64,000 nucleotides of DNA from an uncultured Pirellulaceae bacterium (lineage in GTDB: Bacteria > Planctomycetota > Planctomycetia > Pirellulales > Pirellulaceae), in contig CALKGE010000002.1 in the NCBI GenBank assembly GCA_938084685.1, positions 62,001 to 126,000 of the forward strand. Direction: 5' to 3'. Below, piece after piece: positions 17,057 through 26,318 of this stretch. The number at the start of each line of letters is the position of its first letter. Position 1 is the stretch's first letter. The position numbers and the translations under genes were made by a program. Under the pieces are notes generated by a model. The model had not been told where the DNA came from, did no database searches, and saw only the letters and a program-made list of their open reading frames with translations.

Positions 17057-20000
17057 TACTGGAAAGTAGTACGTGGCAGAGGTCGGTCAACGCCAGCTTG
17101 AGGACCTTTTCGTTGACCGGTAGTCCGTTATCCAGGGGACCATGAAAACCGACAACACTATCCCACGTTTTGACAATGCTGCTTTCGGCGTTGAGCTGGT
17201 CAATTGTCCACTGCCAGTCAAAGTTGTCTGATTCCAGCGTGCCGTTATTGTCATTGACAAACAGCAGGTGTTCGCCTTGCGTAACGTCGAACGCATCCAA
17301 TGCAAATTCTTGGCGACCGTGAGCAACCACCCACTGACCAAGTTGGCCCCGCAGATTGCTGATGACGGTAACTCTGACACCATCCCCGGCTGGTGACCCA
17401 TGGTTCACCAGCGCTTTAATGCGGATTCTTTGCGATTCGCCCGCGGTCCAGCGAAGGATCACTCCCATCTTGCCGCCCGGATGACCACTGGTTGCATTCA
17501 GACCTTCCCACATGCCTCCCTGATAGGGATAGCCGGGGCCCAGTTGCCATTGGCCATTTTCAAAATGAGCAAAATGTTTGAATTCTGTTTTGGCAGGAGC
17601 ATCTTCGTTGATGTTCCCGGTACCGTACGACCAGGCAGCCGCATTACCGATTCGGGACGAATAGGAAGCGATCTGATTTTGTATGAATTCGTTCAGCACT
17701 TTCAGCTCTTCCGGGTGCGGCTTGCGACCGTATGCTGCATAGACGGCCCGGGAAACGACCTGGTCGTGATTCTCTTGCAATATCTGCTCTGCAAAAGCTT
17801 CTGCGGACTGGTTGGCTATATCACTGTTCATCAAGGACAAAGCCTGTAGCGGGACTGTGGACTGACTACGACGGATGCAGTTGGATTCAATGTCCGGTTG
17901 ATCGAACAGTTGAAGTATCGATACCGGAGCTGAACGCTTGTTCCTGACGTAAACGCTCCGCCGTTGCGGAAGACCGCCAGAGCCCACAACTACCTCGCCA
18001 CTGGCAAGTGTCCGAATGCCGACTGGAAACCCGTACATGTCGGAGTCCAGTGCACCGGCGATGTAGAGCAGTGTGTCGCGTATCGCTTCTGCTTCGAGTC
18101 GCCTGAAATTCTGCCGCCACAGAAGGCGGTTCTGAGGATCAAGCTGTTCGGCCTGGCCCGCACTGTCCGAGTCTCTGGCGGAAATCTGGCGGTATGCTCG
18201 TGACGTCAGCAGCATCCGATGCAGATGTTTCAGGCTCCACTGGTGATCCTCCAATTCCAGCGCCAGCCAATCCAGTAGCTCTTTGTGGACAGGATTTTCT
18301 CCGGCCCAACCAAAGTCTTCCAGTGTGGAAACGAGGCCCTCACCAAAATGGTGAAACCATAAGCGGTTAGCGATTACACGGGATGTGAGAGGGTGCTTGG
18401 GCTGCGTGAGCCATTGTGCAAATTGCAAGCGTCGGCCTGATGTGTGTTCAGGAGAATTTTCTTTATCCCAGAGAAATGATGTGTTGGCTTGCAGCATCTG
18501 GGGGACGCCGGGACTAACAGTCGGCCCGGGTGTCTGAGCGTCGCCTCTAAGCAGCAGCGGTGTGTACGGACTGTCATCCACGTCGTAGGCAGCATATGTA
18601 CTGTCATAGACATGCCGCGTACGGTTGAGTGCAGCTATTTCGCTGGTCGTACTGTCGACCGCCTGCTTGAAATCCTCAAAGGTAGCTGCCAGCTCCGCCT
18701 GAAGCTTGTCATCCGGAGGTTGCAGGAGTGTTGCATACCTGGTGACCAGAAACTTCTGTATTTCCGTACGACTTGATTCTTCCACACCAAAGGCAGTCCG
18801 GACGTCTTCACGAATCTGCTGGTCTACTTCGTTGAGACGGGCATCGAAAAGTTGAGAGCGTTTTTCCTTGGCTGCCGTAGCCAGTTTGTCCTGGAGATTC
18901 TTGATAGCCGCATCGACTTCTTTATCCCGAGCTTCTTTGGCGGCGATCTGTTTTTTGCTGGCAAGCATCAATGTCCGGCTGGCAAATGGAACCCACTTGT
19001 CGGGACTGTAGACTGTCATCACGATCGACTGCAGCTGATAGTACTCTTTCTGGCTTAGCGGATCGAATTTGTGATTGTGGCATTTGGCACATTGAAGCGT
19101 GAGTCCCATCAGACTGGAAGTGACGATGGAAAGCTGAGTGTCAATCGTTGGGTAGTAATAGAAACCATTCACGTTTTTGATGGTATTGAAGTCCGGCCGG
19201 CTGGAGTCCGGACCGGTTCTCAGAAAACCAGTTGCATCCAATGCTTCGATTGTTTCCGGCGTCAGGCGATCGGCATGATGGAATTCGTTGTAGTAGCCAG
19301 AGAGCTCGTCACCCGCTAGCTGCTCTTTCACAAACTGGTCATAGGGTTTGTCGGCGTTCAAGGCACGAATAACGTAATCGCGATAACGCCAGATGAGCTG
19401 CCTGTCCTGATCGGCCGACAGGACGCCGGCTGAATCACTGTACCCAGCAACATCCAGCCAGTGCCGTCCCCAACGCTCGCCGTACCGCGGACTGGCTAAT
19501 AAACGATCGACTAACCGTTCGTACGCATCTGGTCCGTGATCGTTGAGAAAAACCTCGACCTGCTGGGCCGTCGGAGGCAGCCCGTGAAGATCATAGGATA
19601 GTCTGCGAATGAGTGTCCCACGGCTCGCCTCTGGGGAATAGCTGAGCCCCTGTTCCTCCAGTTTGGCAAGCAGGAACAGATCGATGGCGTTTTCAGCCAA
19701 CTGAGGTTGCGTAATGGTAGGGAGTGGGATTCGTTGAGGAGGATAGAAAGACCAGTAGTCTAAATCGAATTCGTCATACTCCCTTTCTGATTGTTCAGAC
19801 GCCAGAACTTCGTTATCCCGGGCAACCGCTCCGTCATTGATCCAGGTGCGAATGATTCCTACTTCGTCCTGAGTCAACTTTGTTCCTTGTAGCGGCATCT
19901 TGCCGGAACTGACAACGTCGAAAAGCAGACTGCTTTCAGCCGCCGAGACTCGGATTCCCGGGCCACTTTTACCGCCCAGTATGATCGTTCCCTTGCGACT

Positions 20001-20156
20001 CAGGTCCAGACCACCTTTGACATTCTCACCAAAGTGACAACTGGAACATTTCGCTTTCAGTATGGGAAGCACGCTGTCTTCAAATACCAAAGGCTCCGCT
20101 GCAATCAGCGCAGTAGAAGTGAGTAAAACTGAGAGGATTCCAATTAATAATCGCAT
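17034..20156 (-). CDS. PSCyt1-DUF1549-DUF1553 protein with C-terminal extra domain
   Basis: 1040 residues with a signal peptide. PSCyt1 has heme motif C37-S-S-C40-H41, followed by a GGKSGPG segment and MPLQG. DUF1549 has GERWGRHWLDVAGYSD and CAKCHNHKFDP. A predicted coiled-coil stretch rich in K, E and A lies around residues 395-470. DUF1553 has HPLTSRVIANRLWFHHFGEGLV and R-R-S-V-Y. Unusually, DUF1553 is interrupted near its end by about 150 residues that look like a beta-sandwich binding domain (ending near QWTIDQL), before the final HVLLSSNEFSYID. The ATG lies only 6 bases after a perfect TATAAT, suggesting a leaderless transcript. It is followed by the DUF1501 gene. Confidence 0.92.
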   Translation of the reverse strand: MRLLIGILSVLLTSTALIAAEPLVFEDSVLPILKAKCSSCHFGENVKGGLDLSRKGTIILGGKSGPGIRVSAAESSLLFDVVSSGKMPLQGTKLTQDEVGIIRTWINDGAVARDNEVLASEQSEREYDEFDLDYWSFYPPQRIPLPTITQPQLAENAIDLFLLAKLEEQGLSYSPEASRGTLIRRLSYDLHGLPPTAQQVEVFLNDHGPDAYERLVDRLLASPRYGERWGRHWLDVAGYSDSAGVLSADQDRQLIWRYRDYVIRALNADKPYDQFVKEQLAGDELSGYYNEFHHADRLTPETIEALDATGFLRTGPDSSRPDFNTIKNVNGFYYYPTIDTQLSIVTSSLMGLTLQCAKCHNHKFDPLSQKEYYQLQSIVMTVYSPDKWVPFASRTLMLASKKQIAAKEARDKEVDAAIKNLQDKLATAAKEKRSQLFDARLNEVDQQIREDVRTAFGVEESSRTEIQKFLVTRYATLLQPPDDKLQAELAATFEDFKQAVDSTTSEIAALNRTRHVYDSTYAAYDVDDSPYTPLLLRGDAQTPGPTVSPGVPQMLQANTSFLWDKENSPEHTSGRRLQFAQWLTQPKHPLTSRVIANRLWFHHFGEGLVSTLEDFGWAGENPVHKELLDWLALELEDHQWSLKHLHRMLLTSRAYRQISARDSDSAGQAEQLDPQNRLLWRQNFRRLEAEAIRDTLLYIAGALDSDMYGFPVGIRTLASGEVVVGSGGLPQRRSVYVRNKRSAPVSILQLFDQPDIESNCIRRSQSTVPLQALSLMNSDIANQSAEAFAEQILQENHDQVVSRAVYAAYGRKPHPEELKVLNEFIQNQIASYSSRIGNAAAWSYGTGNINEDAPAKTEFKHFAHFENGQWQLGPGYPYQGGMWEGLNATSGHPGGKMGVILRWTAGESQRIRIKALVNHGSPAGDGVRVTVISNLRGQLGQWVVAHGRQEFALDAFDVTQGEHLLFVNDNNGTLESDNFDWQWTIDQLNAESSIVKTWDSVVGFHGPLDNGLPVNEKVLKLALTDLCHVLLSSNEFSYID

Positions 20157-20424
20157 CCGTCTATTATATGGACTTTGCCCGTCATCTTTGAAGGTTTATT
20201 TGTCTTATTGGAGGGCTTTGCGTATCTAAACCAATCAGGTCTTGTCGGACTTCCTGGAGTTGCTGGACTTGCTCCGCAAAGTGTGGCTCGCAATTCGCAA
20301 CGCGTAGCTGTTTGGTATAGAGTGAAACATGGTGTGGTCGGAGTCCTGTTTCGAAACTGTTTCTCAGTTCAGGCTGTAGCCCATCGGCGCGAAAGTGAAG
20401 TCTTGAGGGAGTGAAATATTTAGC
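20157..20424. other. Longest gene-free stretch, divergent intergenic region
   Basis: 268 bases between two divergent genes. The left end holds the minus-strand promoter candidate above. The rest shows no convincing promoter for the phosphodiesterase gene; a TATAGA around 20318-20323 has only weak -35 support. An open frame on the plus strand (20175-20414) has no recognisable protein features and I do not call it. Confidence 0.5.
20163..20192 (-). promoter_or_regulatory. Candidate promoter placing the start at or near ATG 20156 (leaderless)
   Basis: On the minus strand: TTCAAA (20192-20187), 18-base spacer, TATAAT (20168-20163), then six bases and ATG at 20156. If transcription starts 6-8 bases after the -10 box, the mRNA begins at or within a base or two of the start codon, with no room for a ribosome binding site. 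The downstream signal peptide leaves no plausible later start. Confidence 0.4.
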
Positions 20425-21267
20425 ATGAGATTATTTGTTAGCTATGGTCTTTCTGTTTTGTGCGTCTGCACTATTTCTTTTTCTCAGTTGCAAGCAACTC
20501 GGAAAGTGAATCCAGAGGAGTTGGAGCGTACGGTCGTTGTGGCGCATCGGGGGCTCATTAAAGATGCTCCGGAAAACACGTTGGCAGGATTCAGGGCCTG
20601 CCTGGAATTGGGGTTTGGTTTTGAACTGGATGTCCAGCGCACGGCGGATGGGCACTTGATGTGTCTGCACGATACGACCGTCGATCGAACGACTGACGGG
20701 AAGGGACCGCTGGCAGAAATGACTCGCAAACAGGCAGCGGAACTGGATACTGGCAGCTGGTTCTCACCTCGGTTTCACAAGGAGAGGATGCCGGGGATTG
20801 ACGAAGTCTTTGAGTTGATTGCAGCGTATCCTGCGTCCAAAGCTATTTATGCAGTCGATATCAAGTTGCATGACAAACGAGTCGAAGCCGAGTTGGTTGC
20901 CCTTGCCAGGAAGTACAAGATTCTTGATCGCCTGCTCTTTATAGGAAACACGATTCAGGATGAGGGTGTGCGACAACGCCTGTTCGCGGCAGACCGATCT
21001 GTTCATATGGCCGCAGTCGCTCATGATTCCAAGGAGTTAGTCAAGTCATTGGCTCATCCGCGGACCAATTGGGTTTACGTCAGGTACCTCCCGTCCAGGG
21101 AAGAAATTGAAGCTGTTCATCGCGTGGGTAAACGAGTGTTCATTGCTGGCGCCACGGTGGCAGGCCATGAACAGCAGAATTGGCAGCACTGTATTGAGTA
21201 CGGAGTGGATGCCATCCTGACCGACTATGCGATCGAATTGGGGCGACAGATAAGATCGTCCAATTGA
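20425..21267 (+). CDS. Glycerophosphodiester phosphodiesterase family protein
   Basis: 280 residues with a signal peptide (about residues 1-25), so secreted or periplasmic. It belongs to the GDPD family, a metal-dependent TIM barrel that hydrolyses glycerophosphodiesters to glycerol 3-phosphate and an alcohol. Catalytic residues are visible: VVAHRG near residue 37 (catalytic His), ENTLAGF, the metal ligands in FELDVQ, and the second His in LHDTTVDRTTDG. The C-terminal VDAILTDYAIELGR closes the barrel as expected. It stands alone between a divergent cytochrome-like gene and a DUF1592-type gene 158 bases downstream on the same strand. Substrate specificity cannot be read from the sequence. Confidence 0.92.
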   Translation: MRLFVSYGLSVLCVCTISFSQLQATRKVNPEELERTVVVAHRGLIKDAPENTLAGFRACLELGFGFELDVQRTADGHLMCLHDTTVDRTTDGKGPLAEMTRKQAAELDTGSWFSPRFHKERMPGIDEVFELIAAYPASKAIYAVDIKLHDKRVEAELVALARKYKILDRLLFIGNTIQDEGVRQRLFAADRSVHMAAVAHDSKELVKSLAHPRTNWVYVRYLPSREEIEAVHRVGKRVFIAGATVAGHEQQNWQHCIEYGVDAILTDYAIELGRQIRSSN

Positions 21268-21357
21268 GTGGAACCCGCCCTGGCGTTCACATGTCTACGT
21301 TCATTTCTGAGTACCTGTTAGCGAGACCCGGTTGCTGTCGGGGATAGGTAACAGATT

Positions 21358-21366
21358 TGCTATAAT
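21358..21366 (+). promoter_or_regulatory. Extended -10 promoter candidate
   Basis: TGCTATAAT is a consensus extended -10 element, which does not need a -35 box; none is seen at the usual spacing. It would give a leader of about 50 bases to the ATG at 21426 and would drive the five-gene run ending at 30897. Confidence 0.45.
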
Positions 21367-21406
21367 GCTTGAAACGTCGGAAGCTTTGGAAAGTCATCGA
21401 AGGTCT

Positions 21407-21434
21407 TGGTTAAGCCTGGTTAAGTATGGTTAAG
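21407..21434 (+). repeat. Three 10-base-phased TGGTTAAG repeats over the start codon
   Basis: TGGTTAAG occurs at 21407-21414, 21417-21424 and 21427-21434, each exactly 10 bases apart. The third copy shares its first two bases with the ATG at 21426-21428. The exact helical phasing and position suggest a binding site for a regulator on DNA or on the leader RNA. Chance slippage duplication is the alternative. Confidence 0.6.
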
Positions 21435-24400
21435 ACAGTACAGCAAATTCTGATATGTCTGGGCATATTCGCCTTCATGGGGAGCTCAGTTCGGGCTGAT
21501 CGGTTCACCGATGAAGTTGAACCGTACTTGAAGAAGTTCTGTAACGGGTGCCATGGAAAGAAGGATCCCAAAGGTGGCCTGGATTTGACGAAGTTTACTT
21601 CCGACCGCAGCGTTATTGCGAGTTTTAGAAAGTGGGACAATATCACTACCTTTATTCGTAGTGGAGAAATGCCCCCTAAAGGGTCGTCGCAGCCCGAAAT
21701 TGAGCAGAGTAATGCCCTGCTGAATGCTGTGGAGAATCTCCTTCTGGAAGAAGCGCGGAAACATGCAGGAGATCCGGGGTTTGTACCCCCCCGTCGTCTG
21801 AGTAACACCGAATATGATCATTCTATTCGAGATTTGACCGGAGTTGATATCCGTCCTGCGCGTGATTTTCCAGCGGATCCGGCTGGTGGCGAAGGATTCG
21901 ACAACACGGGCGAAGCGTTGAGTATGTCTCCGAATCTGCTGAAGAAGTATCTCTCGGCCGCTCAGCAGGTGGCAGACCATCTACTCTTAAAGACGGATGG
22001 CGTTACGTTTGCTTCCACACCGGCGGTTTCTTACAACGAACGTCGTAAGCTGACGGAGTTGGCTATTATCGATTTCTATAATCAGCGCGAGGTCGATGTC
22101 CAAGCCTACGTGGAAGCTGCCTGGAGGTATCGATATCTTGAAGCAGATATCCCGCTGGCCGATTACGCGACTGCTCGCGGACTGAGCCCTGAATATCTCC
22201 ATCTGGTATTTGAAACGTTGAGCAGGTCGTCCGGTGGTAGCGGATTCATGAAACATCTGGGCAAATTCTGGGATGCGGTGCCGATGCCGCAGAGTGAAAC
22301 TCAGGTTCCAGATGAGTTTCATCAACTGATTTCCTTTATTGAGTATTCGCGACGAACGTTGACGCCGGAACTGAAAGGACTGATTAAATCCAATGCTGGC
22401 AACTGGCCGATTCACTGGCTCGATTTTCGCGCAAAGACCGCGGCGGTACGTGACCAGTTTTCTGAAGAACAGCTGCGGGGAGAACAGTTGCTCGTGACGC
22501 AGCGGGTTCCCGAGTACAACGAGGAGGAAGGTGCTGTTTCCTTGTTTCTCCACGTGGAACAAGGGTTTGTCGAGGGCAACGGATATGTTGTCGTGGAGGA
22601 ACCCATCTTTAGTACCAACCGGAATCTTCCCAAAAACGATGAAGAGCGGGAGAAGCATCAGGTTGTCAAGCTGCACGAAGTGCTTAAGCAGTATCAGCCC
22701 GAATTGGCTCAGCAGCTCAAATTCGGCACTCACCCTGCCCAGGACGAGGATAATGATGAGAGTGCATCCATTGCCGCGGATTCCTTTGTGGCGGCGACAG
22801 GAGACCGAATCGAGATTCAGCTAACCCAGGAGGCACTCGAGCAGTTGAAAGGCAAGTTTTTACTGTTGCCCTGTAAGCTGGATGCGGAAACCAGTAGCGG
22901 CGTCAGTCTGTTCGTACAAACGGCTATTCGTAACGCTCCTCAATCATCTTTCGGCAATTCGGCAGTTCATTTTATTGTTCCAGGATCACCTGCGGCCAAG
23001 CAATTAAGAGAATCCGCGACTCCCTTTTGCAGTACCTTTCCTAATCGATTCTTTTATGTGGACGCAAAGCGTGGGTTGGCGGCAGGGTTTCATTTAGTGG
23101 AAGGATTCTTCAGAGACGACAAGCCGCTTGTGGAAAAGGTGTTGAGTGAAGCCGAAGTTGCTCAGCTCAATAAAATGTGGGAAGAACTCGATTTGGTAAC
23201 TAATCGGACAGAAACATTGTTGAGGGGCTTCGTCTGGTTTGAACGTTCGGAACGCCATGTGCTTCATGGTCGTGAGTGGGACTATCTGAGGGCCGAAGAT
23301 CCTGCCCTGGTGACACCCGAAATGCTGGACCGATTTGAAATCCAATACCTGAAAAAAATGGGGACACCATCCAAGGCTGGAACGCTGGAAGCGCAGCGGC
23401 GCGTCATCGAACCGGAGAACCCAAGTGATAAGTTTGATATGGTACACGGTTTTTTTGAGGATATCCGAGCAGGACTCAAAAAGCAGCAGGCCGTACTGGC
23501 GGCGGCTGAACCAAAGGGAGTGGCAGATGTACTGGAGTTTGCTGCCCGGGCTTATAAACGGTCGCTGACCGAGCAGGAATCGTCAGGACTGAAAACGCTT
23601 TATCAGTCCTTGCGTGATGACGGACAGACAGTGGAATTTAGTCTGCGAGGCGTGGTGACAGCCGTCTTGATGTCTCCCGAATTCATTTATCGGTACAACG
23701 GAAATCAAGCGGGTAAAGGCGTTGTACCATTAAAGGGACGTGATCTGGCCAGTCGTCTGAGCTATTTCCTCTGGTCCTCCGTTCCAGATGATGCCTTGTT
23801 GCAGGCGGCCGAAAGCGATCAGCTTGTAAACGGTGAGCAACTGAAAAGTCATGCACAACGCATGTTGCACGATGATCGCATTACCGCGTTGTCCCAGGAA
23901 TTCTTTGGACAATGGCTGCGGTACAGGGACTACCTGGAAAAAGATCCGATTAATGCTCAGGCATTTCCGGAGTATACCGATGCGTTGCGGCTGGCGATCG
24001 CGCGCGAGCCGATCGAACTGGCGACATGGGTGATCCGGCACGACTTGCCGATCACGACATTGATTAATAGTGATACGACCTTTGTAAACGGAGTTCTCGC
24101 AAGGCACTACGGAGGAACGATCAAGGCACAGTGGGAGCAGACGCGAGCGGAACTCAGAAAGCACCAGCAGGAAACAAAGCAACCTGTTTTTTCCAACGAC
24201 GAGCTGGATGCCATGTGGTTTGAAGTGGATGGTATTCGAGCTGAGGGTCGCGGTGGGCTGTTTGGTATGGCTGTTATCCTGGCAAAGAATTCCGGGGGGC
24301 AGCGAACCAGTCCGGTGAAGCGTGGATTCTGGACCGTACACCATTTACTGGGCCAGCACTTTCCTCCTCCACCAGCGGATGTGCCAGAGTTGCCCGAGTC

Positions 24401-24851
24401 GGTAGAGGGGGGCGGATTTTCGTTGCGTCAGTTACTGGAGGCCCATGTGGAAGACGTCTCTTGTGCGATTTGCCATAAGCACTTTGATTATCTGGGACTG
24501 GCCCAGGAGGGGTTTGATCCGATTGGTCGTATCCGCAGTCATGATGCTGCTGGGCGGCCGATTGATAATGCTGTGGTCCTGCCGGATGGCGAAACTGCTA
24601 AAGGCGTAGAAGGGCTAATCAAGTATATTGAAAAGCATCGGCAGGATGAATTTGTCAGGACATTCTGTCGTAAGTTTCTGGGGTATGCATTGGGACGAAG
24701 TGTGGAGCTGTCAGATCAGCCGCTGCTCGATGAAATGCAGGTTGCGCTGGAAACAAATGAGTATCGTTTTTCGGTCCTGGTGATGAAAGTTGTTGAAAGT
24801 CCACAATTTAGAAATCAACGTGCTCGTGACTTTGTAACGTCGGCCCGATAA
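21426..24851 (+). CDS. PSD-type cytochrome protein (DUF1587/1595/1592/1588/1585)
   Basis: 1141 residues with a signal peptide. An N-terminal cytochrome c-like domain has C39-N-G-C42-H43. Then, in order: DUF1587 (about 117-180, RRLSNTEYDHSIRDLTG), a long unique central region (about 190-690), DUF1595 (about 700-760, FAARAYKRSLTEQE), DUF1592 (about 765-885, LASRLSYFLWSSVPDD and FFGQWLRYRDY), DUF1588 (about 935-1045, GRGGLFGMA, PVKRGFW, then CAICHKHFDYLG with a second C-x-x-C-H) and DUF1585 (about 1060-1130). This order is the standard architecture of the planctomycete family that is usually followed by DUF1552, as here 88 bases downstream. The central region is longer than I expect for the family. 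Function unknown; periplasmic redox role inferred from heme motifs. Confidence 0.93.
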   Translation: MVKTVQQILICLGIFAFMGSSVRADRFTDEVEPYLKKFCNGCHGKKDPKGGLDLTKFTSDRSVIASFRKWDNITTFIRSGEMPPKGSSQPEIEQSNALLNAVENLLLEEARKHAGDPGFVPPRRLSNTEYDHSIRDLTGVDIRPARDFPADPAGGEGFDNTGEALSMSPNLLKKYLSAAQQVADHLLLKTDGVTFASTPAVSYNERRKLTELAIIDFYNQREVDVQAYVEAAWRYRYLEADIPLADYATARGLSPEYLHLVFETLSRSSGGSGFMKHLGKFWDAVPMPQSETQVPDEFHQLISFIEYSRRTLTPELKGLIKSNAGNWPIHWLDFRAKTAAVRDQFSEEQLRGEQLLVTQRVPEYNEEEGAVSLFLHVEQGFVEGNGYVVVEEPIFSTNRNLPKNDEEREKHQVVKLHEVLKQYQPELAQQLKFGTHPAQDEDNDESASIAADSFVAATGDRIEIQLTQEALEQLKGKFLLLPCKLDAETSSGVSLFVQTAIRNAPQSSFGNSAVHFIVPGSPAAKQLRESATPFCSTFPNRFFYVDAKRGLAAGFHLVEGFFRDDKPLVEKVLSEAEVAQLNKMWEELDLVTNRTETLLRGFVWFERSERHVLHGREWDYLRAEDPALVTPEMLDRFEIQYLKKMGTPSKAGTLEAQRRVIEPENPSDKFDMVHGFFEDIRAGLKKQQAVLAAAEPKGVADVLEFAARAYKRSLTEQESSGLKTLYQSLRDDGQTVEFSLRGVVTAVLMSPEFIYRYNGNQAGKGVVPLKGRDLASRLSYFLWSSVPDDALLQAAESDQLVNGEQLKSHAQRMLHDDRITALSQEFFGQWLRYRDYLEKDPINAQAFPEYTDALRLAIAREPIELATWVIRHDLPITTLINSDTTFVNGVLARHYGGTIKAQWEQTRAELRKHQQETKQPVFSNDELDAMWFEVDGIRAEGRGGLFGMAVILAKNSGGQRTSPVKRGFWTVHHLLGQHFPPPPADVPELPESVEGGGFSLRQLLEAHVEDVSCAICHKHFDYLGLAQEGFDPIGRIRSHDAAGRPIDNAVVLPDGETAKGVEGLIKYIEKHRQDEFVRTFCRKFLGYALGRSVELSDQPLLDEMQVALETNEYRFSVLVMKVVESPQFRNQRARDFVTSAR

Positions 24852-24905
24852 ATTGGTCGATAAACATAAAAGAGCTGGATATAGTTAGATAGTAGAGTAA
24901 AACAA

Positions 24906-24920
24906 GCAGACTTGGTCTGC
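24906..24920 (+). other. Small perfect hairpin between cytochrome and DUF1552 genes
   Basis: GCAGAC, loop TTG, GTCTGC: six paired bases ending 19 bases before the DUF1552 ATG at 24940. No U-tract follows, so it is not a canonical terminator; it could be an mRNA processing or translation-affecting structure. Confidence 0.35.
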
Positions 24921-24939
24921 ATTCCCAAGGAATAACGAA

Positions 24940-26223
24940 ATGGCTAAACCTGAAATCACTCGGCGTATGGTTTTGACTGGCCTCGGTGCCAGCGTGGCTT
25001 TGCCATGGCTCGAGTCCGGGAAATTGCTGGGGGTTGAAGACGCTCAAGAGTACCCCAAACGGTTTGGGTTCATGTTTTGGGGAGATGGTATTCATCCTGC
25101 CGAATGGTGGACGAAAGGAAGTGGCGAGCAGCTCGAACTGGGACCAGTCTTCTCATCGCTGGAGGACATTAAGAGCGAGATTAACTTCATTCATGGACTG
25201 AAGCATCCTGGCAACGTTGTCGGTGGACATGCCAAAGGTGCGGCGGGAATGTTGACCGGCCATGCACCTCAGGGTGGTCGTGATATTGAAGGAGAGACCA
25301 GTCTGGACCAGGTGTTGGCAAATGCCTGGGAAGATGAAACAGTTCTTCCAAGTTTGGTACTGGCCTGTGAACGACCGGTCAGCGGATTTCACGAATCTGG
25401 TTTCTCAATGATGTATGCCAGCCATCTTTCGTGGAGGAGTCCTGTATCGCCGGTACCAAGTGAGCTATATCCTGCCCTCGCATTTGACAGTCTGTTTGAA
25501 AGTAAAGGGAGTAAGACTCATCTGAGTGTGCTGGATCATGTGCGCGAGCAGTTAGGTGATGTGGCGCGAAAGGTGTCGTTTGCAGACCGAGCGAAAATTG
25601 ACGAGTATGCAACCAGCGTCCGTGAAGTCGAACAGCGGCTGGCAAAAATGCAAAAACGGAACGTCGAGGAAACGGCAGGCAATGCTGCGAGTCCCAATGC
25701 CGAGCGACCGAAAGATGGCATTCCCAATCAACTGGACGAGCATTCCAGGTTAATGTGTGACGTTATTGCGCTCGCCTTCCAAACGGACAGGACACGCGTC
25801 AGTACGCTGGTATTGACCAATAACCTGTCTGGACAGATTTATCCGTTTCTGGGACTCAATGTTGACCACCACAACTATTCTCACAGCTGTCACGGTCCTG
25901 AGTTTGCCAAGATCACTCGCTTCTGGGTTGAACAGTATGGTTATCTGGTTCGCAAGCTGAGCGGGATGCAGGAAGGTGACGGGACGGTTTTGGATCATTG
26001 CTGTCTGATGGCTGCCAATGAGCAATGGACCTTCCATAATGGAGCGAAGGTACCGCTGATGATGGCAGGTTCCATGGGAGGTAACTTCGAGACCGGACGT
26101 ACGCTCGAATTCGACAAGGCTGACAATGACAAGATGAGCTCGCTTTATCTGACGATTCTGGAACGTGCCGGTTTGCAGCGTGAGAAGTTCGGTAACAGTT
26201 CAGAAGCATTGACAGGTATCTAG
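24940..26223 (+). CDS. DUF1552 domain protein, Tat-exported
   Basis: 427 residues filling one DUF1552 domain (PF07586). The N-terminus has TRRMVLTGLGASVALPWLES, a clear twin-arginine signal. Conserved features include FMFWGDGIHPAEWW near residue 44, HAKGAAGMLTGH, SLDQVLAN, and the NLSGQIYPFLG-x-N-x-D-H-H segment near residue 300. DUF1552 is structurally related to DUF1501 and, like it, has no demonstrated activity. It is nearly always encoded beside a DUF1592-type cytochrome protein, and it is here. It is probably co-transcribed with the hydrolase that starts 95 bases further on. Confidence 0.93.
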   Translation: MAKPEITRRMVLTGLGASVALPWLESGKLLGVEDAQEYPKRFGFMFWGDGIHPAEWWTKGSGEQLELGPVFSSLEDIKSEINFIHGLKHPGNVVGGHAKGAAGMLTGHAPQGGRDIEGETSLDQVLANAWEDETVLPSLVLACERPVSGFHESGFSMMYASHLSWRSPVSPVPSELYPALAFDSLFESKGSKTHLSVLDHVREQLGDVARKVSFADRAKIDEYATSVREVEQRLAKMQKRNVEETAGNAASPNAERPKDGIPNQLDEHSRLMCDVIALAFQTDRTRVSTLVLTNNLSGQIYPFLGLNVDHHNYSHSCHGPEFAKITRFWVEQYGYLVRKLSGMQEGDGTVLDHCCLMAANEQWTFHNGAKVPLMMAGSMGGNFETGRTLEFDKADNDKMSSLYLTILERAGLQREKFGNSSEALTGI

Positions 26224-26318
26224 TTCTCGCTGGTAGTCTTCCTTCTCCTGTTGGTCGACGCGGTTGGCACTCTCGCTGAAATGTGCAGACCGGTTTGGGA
26301 ACAGCTAGAATATCTCGT

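Noticed and set aside
20175-20414. 79-codon plus-strand frame in an intergenic region
   Set aside because: No ribosome binding site, no domain or signal, and it starts next to the opposing promoter; cannot be supported.
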